A stretch of 64,000 nucleotides of DNA from Nocardioides sp. zg-1308 (GCF_013155375.1 NZ_JABJQY010000004.1:620001-684000), one strand, 5' to 3'; numbered from the stretch's first letter, positions 17,195 to 27,260 are shown. Numbers and translations: made by a program. Notes: generated by a model from the sequence alone, not told the origin.

Positions 17195-18509
17195 GGTTCG
17201 TTACGTCATCGACGAAGCCGACGTCGAGTACCAACTCGGGGAGCAGATCGCCAAGGGCGGCCAGGGCGTGGTGCACCGTGTCGTCGGCCAGCCAGACCTC
17301 GCGATCAAGCTGCTGTTCGCGCCGGAGTCCCTATCCCGCATCGCAGAGGTGCGCCGACTGCCGCTCGACGGTCTCAACGTCGCTGGCCCTACCACGCTGC
17401 TGCGAGGCGACCGCCCGGGGTACGTCATGCGTCTGGCGCGAGACATGACGACCCTGGCCGATGCCTACCTGCCTGGGCAGTTCGGCACCGGACACGACGC
17501 TGCCTGGTACCGCGACTCGGGAGGACTTCGACGGCGCCTCGCGGTGGCTGCCCGGTTAGCGGACCTGATCGTCGCCCTGCATGACCGAGCCCTTGCATAC
17601 GTTGACCTGAACCCAAACAACGTCCTGGTCTCCGAGGACCAGGCGCTCTCTGAGACATGGCTGATCGACACCGACAACCTCACCTCTGCCTACGGTGCGA
17701 CGACTCGGGTGATGGGGATGCGCGGCTACCTGGCACCCGAGCGTTCTCGGCCCGAGTCGCTCGGCCCACCGAGCACCCTGGCCGACGCTTACAGCCTCGC
17801 GATCACCGCGTTCAAGATGCTATTTCTGAGCCACCCCTTAGCAGGCGCCGCCAGCGAGGACCTTGCTGCGGACGAAGCGTACGACCGGGTGGACGCCGGA
17901 GATTTCGACTACATCGGACCTGTTGACGACAGCGCTAACTCCCCCGCGACCCCTCTGACCTCGACTCTCCTGTCGCTGGGCATGACGACCCGGCTCGCCC
18001 AGACCGCCGAGCGCACGTTCGTCGCCGGCAAGCTAGACCCCCGGCATCGCCCTGGTGCGGCCGCGTGGCGCGATGCTCTTCACAGCGCCCATGACAACAC
18101 CGTCGCGTGCCCGAGCGGATGTGCTTGGACCATGTACCGCACCACTGCGACCTGCCCACTGTGCTTGGCGCCGGTCGGTCGGACGCTGGTGGTCTCGGTG
18201 CACGTCGCCGACCAGGACCCGAGTCCTGCCTCGCAGTGCCACGTGATCGCCCTCGAACGCGGAAGCCAGACGGATCTCAACTCGCGTCACATCTGGGGAT
18301 CCTCGGAGGGGGTCGCGACGGTGGTCACGCTGTATGCGCACGGCGAGAGCGTCGAGGTCCGCGGCGAGGGCGACGCCGAGGTCACAGACACTGATGGACG
18401 ACCAATCACAAGCCTCCGCCTTCCCTCTGGCGACACGCCGTGGTTCCGAGTGACAGTCCCCGGGCGACCGCCTCGGCTTATCGCGCTTCGCTGGACGGGC
18501 CCCCGATGA
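17181..18509 (+). CDS. Ser/Thr protein kinase with C-terminal zinc ribbon, TerY-P type
   Basis: A 442-aa protein starting at ATG 17181 inside the end of the vWA gene. Kinase features are visible in order: glycine-rich loop GEQIAKGGQGVVHRV (residues 20-34), K43 in LAIKLL, the catalytic loop YVDLNPNNVL (D143, N148) and a DFG-equivalent LIDTDN (D164/D166), then GMRGYLAPE as activation-loop end. After the kinase lobe come C..C-type ligands (CPSGCAWTMY, then CPLC) and a ~100-aa beta-rich tail. Kinases of this atypical form ('D.NPNN', 'DtDN') occur with TerY vWA proteins and with PglW in phage-defence loci. The likely phosphorylation partner is the FHA protein or the AAA/helicase subunits. The stop overlaps the next start (ATGA). 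Confidence 0.9.
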   Translation: MTISEVRYVIDEADVEYQLGEQIAKGGQGVVHRVVGQPDLAIKLLFAPESLSRIAEVRRLPLDGLNVAGPTTLLRGDRPGYVMRLARDMTTLADAYLPGQFGTGHDAAWYRDSGGLRRRLAVAARLADLIVALHDRALAYVDLNPNNVLVSEDQALSETWLIDTDNLTSAYGATTRVMGMRGYLAPERSRPESLGPPSTLADAYSLAITAFKMLFLSHPLAGAASEDLAADEAYDRVDAGDFDYIGPVDDSANSPATPLTSTLLSLGMTTRLAQTAERTFVAGKLDPRHRPGAAAWRDALHSAHDNTVACPSGCAWTMYRTTATCPLCLAPVGRTLVVSVHVADQDPSPASQCHVIALERGSQTDLNSRHIWGSSEGVATVVTLYAHGESVEVRGEGDAEVTDTDGRPITSLRLPSGDTPWFRVTVPGRPPRLIALRWTGPR

Positions 18510-21500
18510 GGCTCGAGTCGGTGGGTGGGGACAGCACGCGACTCCTGGACCTACCTCGGATCAGCGAAGCGCCGATCCGGGACGGACAGCCCGTGCGCGT
18601 GGCGGTGACGCCGGGCGGCATCGCGATCCTCGACGGCACCACGACGAGTCTTTGCGCAGAGCCCGACGAGCCCGACGCCGAATGGCTGACGCAGGTCGTG
18701 ACCTCCCGTGCATACGTCGCCGAGGTGGTGACGGTCGACCAGGGGGTGCGGCTCCGTGTCACTCCCTTCGATCAGGTCGAGCACTGGGCCGGGACGCGGG
18801 AGATCGGCGTCGACGAGCAGGCACTCGACCGGATCGCGGTGGGGGTCGCCCAGTTGAGACGCCGGCGCGCGGACGAGGTCCTGGCCTGGCTCGACGAGCA
18901 GATTGGGTTTGACGCTCCGGGTCCCGCACTCATCGTCAGTGGCGGCGGCTCGCGGGACCTCAACGTCCAGGCGTTCCGTCTAGTCGGCCAGTCGCACTAC
19001 GTCGACGTCCGACTCGTCGCGGACCGCTTGCTCGTCGAACGGGTCACGTCGCGCCGCGGACGCGAGCCGGGGACCGTGTGCCTGGTACACGGATCGGTCC
19101 GCTTCGTAGACGCGACGCGCCTCGGCAAGGTGACGGCAGCCGATCGCGCGGAGCTACGCCGCCTTACCGACGCCGACAACTCCTACCTCCAGGTGTGGAA
19201 CCGCTACAACGTGATCGAGCGCGAGAGTCGCGAGCGAACAGCCCGGCTGGCTGGGACAGCGGCGTACGACGACCGGCGCAGGTTGATGGACGGTCGCTGG
19301 GAGTTCGACCTCGTGCCCAGCGTCCGGTCGAGCCGACTGCTGGAGGCGCTCAAGGTGGGCGAGATCGCCCTTGAGGCCGGTGCGGAGGCAGCCTACGACG
19401 AGTCAGGTGTCGACTCACGCCCTACGACTGGCCGCCGGACCCTGGCCGGATCCGCCATGCTGAGCACCCGCGGCACCGTCGTGATCGAGCCCGACGTGGA
19501 CGACTACGGGGTCGACCTGCCCAGGAGGGGGGTGCTCTCCGGCTCCTTCACCGCCGACCGGATTCGCCTGAAGCGTCGCCACGAGGCTCAGGCACGGGCA
19601 GTCAGTGCTCGCGCGTTTCCCGTCCTCCAGCTCTCGCGCGTGCTCGCGGGACAGTCGCCGCTGGCTCCCGGACGGCTCGAACACCACGAACCGCTCTCGC
19701 GGCGATCCTCGGATGCCCTCGGCGCGCCGCCAACGGCAGCACAGGTCGACGCGATCACGATCGCGCTGAACACCCCCGACATCGCCCTCATCCAGGGTCC
19801 ACCCGGGACCGGCAAGACCAGAGTGATCGCCGCTGTCAACGCCCGGCTGACCGAGATCAACGCCAACCACCCAGCCGCGATCCGCCGTACCCTGCTAACC
19901 AGCTACCAGCACGATGCGGTCGACAACCTCGCCTTCGGTGCCGACGACGGCCGCCTCCCGGCGATCAAGGTCGCCACCCGAAGCGGGCAGAGCGGGAACA
20001 CGCAGATCGCGCAATGGGCGCGCGCCACAGTTGCACGGATCGACGAGCACCACGCCGGACGCGAGGAGAGCCAACTCGTGCGCGACTGGATAGAGCTCCG
20101 TGACCGAACGACGGCGTACCGACTCATGCACGCAGACATAGCCGGCAGCATCGAAGTCCTAGGCTGGCTGGCGGCGCGCGCAGCACTGGTCGGTTCCGAG
20201 GTCGCAGTCGACGCCGAAGACCTGATCGCCAAGCTGAAGCATCAGGTCGGCCTCCAGCACACCCAAGAACGGTTCGTCGAGATCCTTCGTCGCGTCCGGG
20301 CGCTGCGGACCACAGCGGTGACGTTCGAGGACGACGGCGCCGACAACGCCGCGAGCGCGCTCACTGACGAGGGGGTGAGCGCCGCGCTCTCCGAGGGACA
20401 GGCGGCGCTCCTCGCTCGCCTCGCTCGTGCTCGCGAAGCCGACCCGGACATGTTGGCCGCGGCATCACAGCTCCAGAACGACGTACTCGACCGGCTCCTG
20501 ACCTCGCGCGCCCGCTCCGCGGTCACAGCATCCATGCCCGAGCTCATCGCACTCCTACAACGATCCCTGTCCGCCGCCGACGCGCGCGTTCTGGAAGTCA
20601 CATCAGCCGCAGACCGGATCGTCGAGGACTTCCGGGGTGCCCTCCTCGAGCAACCCGAGACCATCGAGAACGCCATCGGCACGCACTCCCGCGCCCTCGC
20701 GGCGACCTGTCAGCAGGCCGTCGCGGGCCCGATGAAGGACATCCAGGCCACCCTGGAGTTCGACACCGTCATCGTTGACGAGGCAGCGCGCGCCAACCCG
20801 CTCGACCTACTGATCCCCCTGACCCTGGCTCGACGCCGGATCATCCTCGTCGGAGATCACCGGCAGCTCCCACAACTGCTCGATGAAGAGGTCGTCGACT
20901 CCCTAGAGGGCAAGGATCCCGATGCCGAGCTCAAGCGGGTTCTGGAGAAGTCGATGTTCGAGCAGCTATTCCAGCAGCTGCGCACTTTGGAGAGCACCGA
21001 CGGGATCCGACGCATCGTCACCTTGGACCAGCAGTTCCGCACCCACCCCGTCCTCGGCGAGTTCGTGAACGCGCAGTTCTACGCCCAGCACGGGGAGGCC
21101 TTCAGCAACGGCCGCCCGGACCCGGCCGAGTTCCAGCACGGCTTGACGGCGTACGACGGACGGCCAGCGGCGTGGATCGACGTACCGGCGACGATGGGGC
21201 CTGAGGCCGGTCAGAGCAAGACCCGCAAGATCGAGGCCCAAGTGATCGTCCGTGAGCTGGTCGCGGCCCTGACGGCCGTTCCGCATCTCACCTTCGGCGT
21301 CATCGCGTTCTACTCCGGACAGGTCCGAGCTGTCTGGGAGGAGTTGGAGCGGGTCGGCTACGCCGTCCGCGAGGGGAACGACTTCTCACTCGCGCCCTCG
21401 GCCCGAGCCCTCTGGACCGCCGACGGCATGGAACGCGTGCGGGTGGGGACAGTCGACGCCTTCCAGGGCCGCGAGTTCGACGTGGTGTACCTCTCCACCA

Positions 21501-21718
21501 CGCGATCGCAACGCCTCGGCCCGCGCCACGGTCCCCGCTTCGGTTTCCTAGCTCTGCCCAACCGGCTCTGCGTCGCCATGAGCCGACAACGCAAGCTGCT
21601 GGTTGTCGTCGGCGACTCAGCCATGTTCACCCACGACGACGCCAAAACGACGGTGCCCGCGCTGGCCGCGTTCTTCGAGCTCTGCAGGGGGATCGATGGC
21701 CACCTACGACCAGCGTGA
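18506..21718 (+). CDS. Superfamily 1 (UPF1/DNA2-like) helicase
   Basis: A 1070-aa protein. ATG 18506 overlaps the kinase stop by four bases, which favours it over an ATG 22 codons earlier. Walker A is QGPPGTGKTRV near residue 430, motif II VIVDEAARANP near 756, followed by ILVGDHRQLPQLL (motif III), QFRTHP (motif IV), TVDAFQGREFDVV (motif V) and AMSRQRKLLVVVGD (motif VI). This order is that of UPF1/DNA2-like SF1B helicases, which move 5'-3' on RNA or DNA. The ~400-residue N-terminal region has no recognised motif and could bind nucleic acid or a partner. A ~250-aa helical insert separates motif Ia from motif II. It is the central motor of the operon. Confidence 0.92.
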   Translation: MRLESVGGDSTRLLDLPRISEAPIRDGQPVRVAVTPGGIAILDGTTTSLCAEPDEPDAEWLTQVVTSRAYVAEVVTVDQGVRLRVTPFDQVEHWAGTREIGVDEQALDRIAVGVAQLRRRRADEVLAWLDEQIGFDAPGPALIVSGGGSRDLNVQAFRLVGQSHYVDVRLVADRLLVERVTSRRGREPGTVCLVHGSVRFVDATRLGKVTAADRAELRRLTDADNSYLQVWNRYNVIERESRERTARLAGTAAYDDRRRLMDGRWEFDLVPSVRSSRLLEALKVGEIALEAGAEAAYDESGVDSRPTTGRRTLAGSAMLSTRGTVVIEPDVDDYGVDLPRRGVLSGSFTADRIRLKRRHEAQARAVSARAFPVLQLSRVLAGQSPLAPGRLEHHEPLSRRSSDALGAPPTAAQVDAITIALNTPDIALIQGPPGTGKTRVIAAVNARLTEINANHPAAIRRTLLTSYQHDAVDNLAFGADDGRLPAIKVATRSGQSGNTQIAQWARATVARIDEHHAGREESQLVRDWIELRDRTTAYRLMHADIAGSIEVLGWLAARAALVGSEVAVDAEDLIAKLKHQVGLQHTQERFVEILRRVRALRTTAVTFEDDGADNAASALTDEGVSAALSEGQAALLARLARAREADPDMLAAASQLQNDVLDRLLTSRARSAVTASMPELIALLQRSLSAADARVLEVTSAADRIVEDFRGALLEQPETIENAIGTHSRALAATCQQAVAGPMKDIQATLEFDTVIVDEAARANPLDLLIPLTLARRRIILVGDHRQLPQLLDEEVVDSLEGKDPDAELKRVLEKSMFEQLFQQLRTLESTDGIRRIVTLDQQFRTHPVLGEFVNAQFYAQHGEAFSNGRPDPAEFQHGLTAYDGRPAAWIDVPATMGPEAGQSKTRKIEAQVIVRELVAALTAVPHLTFGVIAFYSGQVRAVWEELERVGYAVREGNDFSLAPSARALWTADGMERVRVGTVDAFQGREFDVVYLSTTRSQRLGPRHGPRFGFLALPNRLCVAMSRQRKLLVVVGDSAMFTHDDAKTTVPALAAFFELCRGIDGHLRPA

Positions 21719-22931
21719 GCTCCCGGTGCATCTCGCCGCCGAACTTGACGGGGGCACAACGCTCGCGGTGCTCGCCCCCGCCCAGCGATGGCGAACCTTG
21801 GTCGACGGAGTCAAGCGCGAGCGCGGCGACGTGCTGCTCACCACCGTTGCTCGACTGACCGCTGTCGGCTGCGGTGCACTGCAGATCAGCGAGGCGCTGC
21901 AGCTGCCGCACGACCTGATCGACCACCTGGTCGCCCGTGTGAGGCTGGAGCGCATCAAGGTCGCCGAGGACGGCCGCACGCTGGTCAGCGAGACCGCGGA
22001 CGTCGGCTGGACGTACCGCGACCTGATCTCCGACGACCTCTGCCCGGTGATCGGCCCGCAGTTTCCGCCGGTTGGGATCCGGTGGCAGGGGCAACATAAA
22101 GCGACATTCTCGCCTGGGACCACCGGCAATCCCCGCCCGATCAGCGCGGTGGCGCTGTTCGCGCGTCGCTCCGAGCCGGCGCGGCCGACCCCGTACGAGC
22201 TCGCCCGGTTGACGTCGAACAAGTCGTTCGGCGAGCCGCGCCTGCGGCTGGTCGGCGCGTCCGAGACGTGTCTCCTCGTGCATCCGGTGCTGGTCGTGGA
22301 CGGGGAGATCGTCGTCACCGATGTCACCGGACGCCCGCAGCTTCGCCTGACTCGCGCACTTCGTGAGGGCGCGGAGAAGCAGGCCGTGCTCCGCACCTGG
22401 ATCTCCCGAGCCGTCGCGACCGAGTCCGCCTCGACCGTCCCGGATCGTGCCGACTCCCCATTGGGACGAGCAGTGGCCGCGCTGTCCCGGGCGCGCCACG
22501 ATTTTCAAGCCCACCGATCGGCGCCAGCCGCCGAGCGGCTGTTGGACTCCGTCGAGCTGGTCCTGGGGCGTTACTGCGCTGAGACGTGGTTTCGCATCGA
22601 AGTCGACCCCGCCACGGTGCCGCCGGCGACCGTCGACATGCGTTCATTTGCCGCGGCGTTCGGGCTTGCCGAGTCGGACGCGGCAGCGTTGCTCGGCGCC
22701 GATGACCCCGACGCCCGGCGTACCGCTCGAGCCGTGGTCAAGCTGGCCCTGGAGAGTCGGCACCGACCCGACCTCGCTTCGGTGAACGCGGTCGCGATCG
22801 CCAGTCTTGGGGCAGAGTTCGTGCTGCTGCGCTGCACCAACGGACAGTTCGAACGAGTGGACCGGTGCGCACGCGAGGTAGAGGACCTCGGACGCCAGGC
22901 TCTCAACGCTCAGGAAGGTCAGCATGGCTAG
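21696..22931 (+). CDS. Hypothetical protein, 411 aa, conserved-looking operon member
   Basis: ATG 21696 follows GCAGGGGGATCG, a strong binding site, and overlaps the helicase end by 23 bp. I do not recognise the family. Residues ~45-85 (LLTTVARLTAVGCGALQISE..LQLPHDLIDHLV) look like a winged-helix or other HTH, so nucleic-acid binding is possible. The middle contains beta-rich hydrophobic strands (CLLVHPVLVVDGEIVVTDV) and the C-terminal third is helical and Ala-rich. No membrane segment or catalytic motif is visible. Overlap with both neighbours argues for a stoichiometric subunit of the same complex as the helicase and the McrB-like ATPase. Confidence 0.7.
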   Translation: MATYDQRELPVHLAAELDGGTTLAVLAPAQRWRTLVDGVKRERGDVLLTTVARLTAVGCGALQISEALQLPHDLIDHLVARVRLERIKVAEDGRTLVSETADVGWTYRDLISDDLCPVIGPQFPPVGIRWQGQHKATFSPGTTGNPRPISAVALFARRSEPARPTPYELARLTSNKSFGEPRLRLVGASETCLLVHPVLVVDGEIVVTDVTGRPQLRLTRALREGAEKQAVLRTWISRAVATESASTVPDRADSPLGRAVAALSRARHDFQAHRSAPAAERLLDSVELVLGRYCAETWFRIEVDPATVPPATVDMRSFAAAFGLAESDAAALLGADDPDARRTARAVVKLALESRHRPDLASVNAVAIASLGAEFVLLRCTNGQFERVDRCAREVEDLGRQALNAQEGQHG

Positions 22932-25197
22932 CAAGAAGAACCGGACCCCGGCGCGGCAGCCTCAGAGGCCTGCTCAGGGAACGGCAAAGCCGCTCGAGGA
23001 CCTCCTCGCGGACATCGAGAACCACACGGTGCCACCGGACGTCGACGGCGACGATCCCCTGCCGAGCGCAGCCGGTGCGCCTGACGACCTCCGCGTCCTG
23101 GAAAAGGAGCTTCGCGAGGCTTGGGCGAGCGCGACGCGTGCCAAGGATCTGTGGCGTCGAGCCTCGGAGCGCGCCGACGCGCGCGAGGCGGCGTTCGACA
23201 GCCGAGAGCGCGCCCTGCGGGATGAGAAGCAGGAGCTCACCAAGCTCAAGAACGACGTCACCGAGCGTGAGCGGGCGGTCGTTGCGGACGAGCGATCGCT
23301 CGAGGACCAGCGAGCTGACGCCGCCGCGGGCTTCGCAAGCGAGCAGACCAAGGCAACCGAGCAGCTACGCAACAGGCGGGACGCACTCCAGGTCGAGATC
23401 AACGGGTTGGAGGAGGAGTTGGCGAGCCGGCGGGCTGTTGGCGCCTCCGAGGAGCGAGCCGCGCTGGCCAGTGAACGCGTCCGACTCGAGGCGGACCTGG
23501 GCGAGCTCGCCCGCGCCCGTGCAGAGCACGAGCGTGCGGCTCGGGATCTCGATGCCGATCGCGCGCTCTTCGAGCAGGAGAAGGCTCTCCAAAAAAGGCA
23601 GCGCGAGCACGAACGCGAACTCGCCGAGGCTGACCTCGCCCTGAAGCTCGCGAGGCCTGAGCGGCTGCGTCAGAAGGAGGTCGAGGCGCGTGAGGCAGCC
23701 GAGGCGGAGAACGCTGAGATGCGGTCCAGGCTGGACCGGCTCGGCGAACGGCCGGAACGACTCGTCGAGGAGAACGCACGGCTGCGAACCGAGATCGAGA
23801 TCCTGCAGGACCGCTTGACGAACGTTCCCGACGACACGCTGCTTGCCGACCTGCGCGCGGCCGCGGACCGGACCCGTCAGGCTGAGCTCGACGCGGGCGA
23901 CTGGCGCCGCCAGCGGGATGAGGCCGTCCAGCGCCTCGAGCGCCAGCTCATCGCCGTGGGAGACGTGGAGACGGCTCGCGACATCAACCTGGGTCTAGAA
24001 CGACAGAACGCCGGACTGCGGGCCGCTCTCGAGGAGATGGGCGAACGCTGGGGCGTGTTGCAGGGCGAAGAAGCGGAGAAGAAGCCGTTCGTCACCCTGA
24101 GCAACTACGACGACAACCCGGCCATGCACCGCGTGCCGTCCACCCGTTCCGGCGATCTCGACCTGCGCAGCCTCACGGACGAGGTGCGGTCCCGCATGGC
24201 TGGCGAGCGGGAGTTCTACTACGCCGAGACTGACGTGCGATTGTTCCTCGCGGGTCTCGCGTCGAGTCGGCTCCACCTGCTGCAGGGCATCTCGGGCACA
24301 GGCAAGACGAGTCTGCCGATCGAGTTCTTCAACGCGCTGGGTGGCCAGAGCAGCGTGGTCGAGGTCCAGGCGGGTTGGCGGGACAAGGACGACCTCTTCG
24401 GCTTCTACAACGCGTTCGAGAAGAGATTCAGCGAGACCGAGTTCACCAAGGCTCTCTACCGCGCCCTCCTCCCCGCGAACGCCAATGTGCCGGCCGTCAT
24501 CGTCCTAGACGAGATGAACCTCGCACACCCCGAGCAGTACTTCAGCACGATGCTCTCCAAGCTGGAGAACGTCGAGCGCGGCGCCGTGCTCGACATCCTG
24601 AACAGTCCGGTGCCGAACGTGCCTGCGCGGTTCACCGATGGCTCCAAGATGCCGCTGGCGCCGCACGTCTGGTTCGTCGGCACTGCCAACCACGACGAGA
24701 CGACCGTGTCGTTCGCCGACAAGACGTACGACCGTGCCCACGTCCAGGAACTGCCGCACACCTACGAGCCGTTCCCGGCGCAAGCTCAGGAGGCCCGGGA
24801 CCCCGTCTCCTTCAGCGCGCTCCAGGACGCTTTCGCCGCGGCCCAGAAGGAGCACAAGGCCGCGGCAGACAGGGCGCGGCGCTTCCTCGCCGAGGACGTG
24901 CGTCCGCTGTTCACGCCATTGCGGATCGGATGGGCCAACCGGTTGAACGTCCAGCTCGGTCGCTTCGTGCCCGTCGACCTGGCCGCCGGCGGCTCGCTGA
25001 CCGAGGCCGTCGACCACGTGATCGAGGCCAAAATCATGCGCAAGCTCCGCGACCAGTTCGAGATCACGTCCGACCAGCTGGCCGACCTCCGGGACCAGCT
25101 CGCGGAGGTCTGGGACCGGCTGGAGCCCGGCTCACCCACCCGCTCGCTGACCAAGCTGGACGACGAGATGCACCGACTGAAGGGTGGTCTCGGCTAG
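22924..25197 (+). CDS. Coiled-coil AAA+ ATPase of the McrB type
   Basis: A 757-aa protein, ATG 22924 overlapping the previous gene by 8 bp. Residues ~55-390 are a long Glu/Arg/Ala-rich coiled coil (ERERAVVADERSLEDQRAD, REHERELAEADLALKLA). The C-terminal AAA+ module has Walker A GISGTGKTSLPIEFF near 456, Walker B VIVLDEMNLAHPEQYFS near 525, sensor I VGTANHDET, and FADKTYDRAHV. The 'DEMNLA' and 'GTAN' forms are hallmarks of McrB-like GTPase/ATPase rings, which drive a McrC nuclease partner in modified-DNA restriction. Here the usual N-terminal DNA-binding domain is replaced by a coiled coil, as in other coiled-coil McrBC-like systems. The next gene, 2 bp on, is the expected McrC-position partner. 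Confidence 0.9.
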   Translation: MASKKNRTPARQPQRPAQGTAKPLEDLLADIENHTVPPDVDGDDPLPSAAGAPDDLRVLEKELREAWASATRAKDLWRRASERADAREAAFDSRERALRDEKQELTKLKNDVTERERAVVADERSLEDQRADAAAGFASEQTKATEQLRNRRDALQVEINGLEEELASRRAVGASEERAALASERVRLEADLGELARARAEHERAARDLDADRALFEQEKALQKRQREHERELAEADLALKLARPERLRQKEVEAREAAEAENAEMRSRLDRLGERPERLVEENARLRTEIEILQDRLTNVPDDTLLADLRAAADRTRQAELDAGDWRRQRDEAVQRLERQLIAVGDVETARDINLGLERQNAGLRAALEEMGERWGVLQGEEAEKKPFVTLSNYDDNPAMHRVPSTRSGDLDLRSLTDEVRSRMAGEREFYYAETDVRLFLAGLASSRLHLLQGISGTGKTSLPIEFFNALGGQSSVVEVQAGWRDKDDLFGFYNAFEKRFSETEFTKALYRALLPANANVPAVIVLDEMNLAHPEQYFSTMLSKLENVERGAVLDILNSPVPNVPARFTDGSKMPLAPHVWFVGTANHDETTVSFADKTYDRAHVQELPHTYEPFPAQAQEARDPVSFSALQDAFAAAQKEHKAAADRARRFLAEDVRPLFTPLRIGWANRLNVQLGRFVPVDLAAGGSLTEAVDHVIEAKIMRKLRDQFEITSDQLADLRDQLAEVWDRLEPGSPTRSLTKLDDEMHRLKGGLG

Positions 25198-25199
25198 CC

Positions 25200-27260
25200 A
25201 TGCACACAGGGATCGACCGGCTCACGGGACGTCCAACAGCACCGGAGAACGGGTGGACCGGGCGATGGCTGGACGACGACGGCTACGTGCTCGATCCTGC
25301 GTCGGATCGGGACCGGGCTGCCTCGGACGACCTGGACGCGCTCGCCGACCACGTCGCCCAGCTGCGGGACCGGACCGGCTCGGAGTCCTGGGTCCTGTTC
25401 GCCCTCGCCGCAGACCCGACCGTGCGCCGAGACGACGACCTCCTGCTCGCAGATCGTGAGAGCGTCCTCGCCCAGCACCTCCCGTCACTCGCACGGATCT
25501 GCCAGACCTATCTCACCAGGCTGAACGACGAGGTCGAGCTGCTGCCCGTGCCTCGGGTTCGCCGGCCCGCGAAGAGGGCCGTCGAACGGTTCGCAGCGAA
25601 CACCGAGGACTGGGCCGGTCGCACCCTTCTGGGCCCAATCCCCCGACGGGCGCTCGCGCTGCTGCGCGTCGACGACGCGGACCTGTACGAGAACCGGATG
25701 GTGAACGAGCTGATTCACCCGATCCTCTCCTCCGGGCTCGCTCGGCGGATCCGCCAGCTAAGGCGAGCCAGCACCGACCTGGCCGACCTGAGCGACGCGA
25801 CCGCGGAAGGCACATACCTGCGCCGCCAGCGCCTCTACGCGTTCTGGGGTGGCGGTCAGTCCGATCCCGGCACGTTGTCGCACCAGGCTGCCGAGACCCT
25901 CGCTGAACTCGAGCGGCTGGCGGCCGCGGTGAGGGTGCTCCGCGGACGGCCGCTGGTGCGCCTGCTCGGCGACCGACGTACAAGCCAGCGCCAGCTCCGC
26001 CCTACCAACGTGATCGCCAATGACCGTCACTATCACGCAGCCGGCGTGGTCTGGCAGGCGTATGAACGTGGGGACCGAGCCGTCGAGTCCGCAGACGAGC
26101 GGGCCGCCCGCCTCGCGGAACGGCACGCTGCATTCAGCGCCTACGCCCTCGCTCTGATCGTCCGTGCTCTTGACGACCTCGGCTACCGACCAGAGCGCGA
26201 CCATGCTCCGGTCAAGGGGCGCACGCTCCAGCTGAACGGTCCCGCGACCTGGGCGGCCGCCGAGCTCACGTGGACCGAACAGGACACGGTTCTGCTGGCC
26301 TCGGAAGGACACAGCACACGGTTCATCCCGCTCATCGATCTCGTCGGCCCCGCGGACCGTCCCGAGGACGCGCTCGCACGCTGGTCCGCTGTCCAGGCTC
26401 AGGTCACCGACCCGTCCGTGGTCGTCTACCTCGCACCCTTCCGCCCGGTGTCCGCGCTGCCCGGCGTTCTGGCGCAACCACTGACATCGGCTGGTGGCGA
26501 CGGTCCGAACGGACGCACGCGGGTCTCCGCCGTACCGGTCACGCCGCTGGAAACGACCAGCCTCGAGCGAGTCGCCCGCGCAGTGGCGCTCGCCGTACGA
26601 GCCCCGGCGCTCGAAGCGTACCCCCCGGTCGTCGCTGACGTCGCCGGCCCGATCGCGCGACGGGTGATCACCTCGCTCCTAGACGGGCAGATCTCCGCTC
26701 ATCCACTCCCCTCCCTGTTCTTCCGTGCTGACCAGGACGTGCTGCACGTCCGTCGACGGTTGAATCCTGGCGAGACTGCGGCGTTGGACGGGTGGGTCAG
26801 GGATCGGCTCGCGAGCGCTCGCGGAACCGGCTGGGAGCGCGATCACACGGGCGTGATCGAGCGGCTGCCGAAGCTGATCGCAGACGCCGGTGAGCGCGCG
26901 GACCGCGTCATGTCTTGTCCCGCTTGCGGCCAACGAGCCGATGTGAGGGCCTTGGATCGGGACCGCGTCGACGACCTGCTCCTGGTGTCCTGCTCCTGCG
27001 GGGCACGTTGGGGACACCACCGCTGCGCGCGGTGCCGGGGTCGGATCCCATTCATTGCACCGACCCGCCAGGTACCGCCGCGGGCATCCTCCGGTCCTGG
27101 CTGGGTCGAGCGGACGTACGGCCAGGACGCCCTGGCGTCGCCTTGCTGGCGCGATGGAGAGTCGGATTCGAACTACGTGTGCCCCCACTGCGGGGACTGC
27201 GGCGGGGCCGACAAGCCCTTGGGGAACGAGTGCTACCGCTGCAAGCTGCGGAGTCCGTAG
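25200..27260 (+). CDS. DUF2357-like McrC-position protein with C-terminal zinc clusters
   Basis: A 686-aa protein with ATG 25200, 2 bp after the AAA gene. Residues ~150-180 contain RVDDADLYENRMVNELIHPI, resembling the 'YEN..N..l' segment of DUF2357 proteins found next to McrB-like ATPases, where they take the McrC place. A PD-(D/E)XK active site is not obvious by eye. The last ~115 residues hold many Cys: CPAC, CSCG, CARC, CPHCGDCGG and CYRC, a double or triple zinc ribbon likely to contact nucleic acid. It is the last gene of the operon: the next plus-strand gene is over 3 kb away and a minus-strand gene converges 170 bp later. DUF2357 membership is a recollection; zinc binding is well supported. 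Confidence 0.75.
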   Translation: MHTGIDRLTGRPTAPENGWTGRWLDDDGYVLDPASDRDRAASDDLDALADHVAQLRDRTGSESWVLFALAADPTVRRDDDLLLADRESVLAQHLPSLARICQTYLTRLNDEVELLPVPRVRRPAKRAVERFAANTEDWAGRTLLGPIPRRALALLRVDDADLYENRMVNELIHPILSSGLARRIRQLRRASTDLADLSDATAEGTYLRRQRLYAFWGGGQSDPGTLSHQAAETLAELERLAAAVRVLRGRPLVRLLGDRRTSQRQLRPTNVIANDRHYHAAGVVWQAYERGDRAVESADERAARLAERHAAFSAYALALIVRALDDLGYRPERDHAPVKGRTLQLNGPATWAAAELTWTEQDTVLLASEGHSTRFIPLIDLVGPADRPEDALARWSAVQAQVTDPSVVVYLAPFRPVSALPGVLAQPLTSAGGDGPNGRTRVSAVPVTPLETTSLERVARAVALAVRAPALEAYPPVVADVAGPIARRVITSLLDGQISAHPLPSLFFRADQDVLHVRRRLNPGETAALDGWVRDRLASARGTGWERDHTGVIERLPKLIADAGERADRVMSCPACGQRADVRALDRDRVDDLLLVSCSCGARWGHHRCARCRGRIPFIAPTRQVPPRASSGPGWVERTYGQDALASPCWRDGESDSNYVCPHCGDCGGADKPLGNECYRCKLRSP

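Noticed and set aside
17181..18509. Reading the kinase as a BREX PglW
   Set aside because: It is much shorter than PglW and no PglZ, BrxC or PglX accompanies it; TerY-type vWA context fits better.
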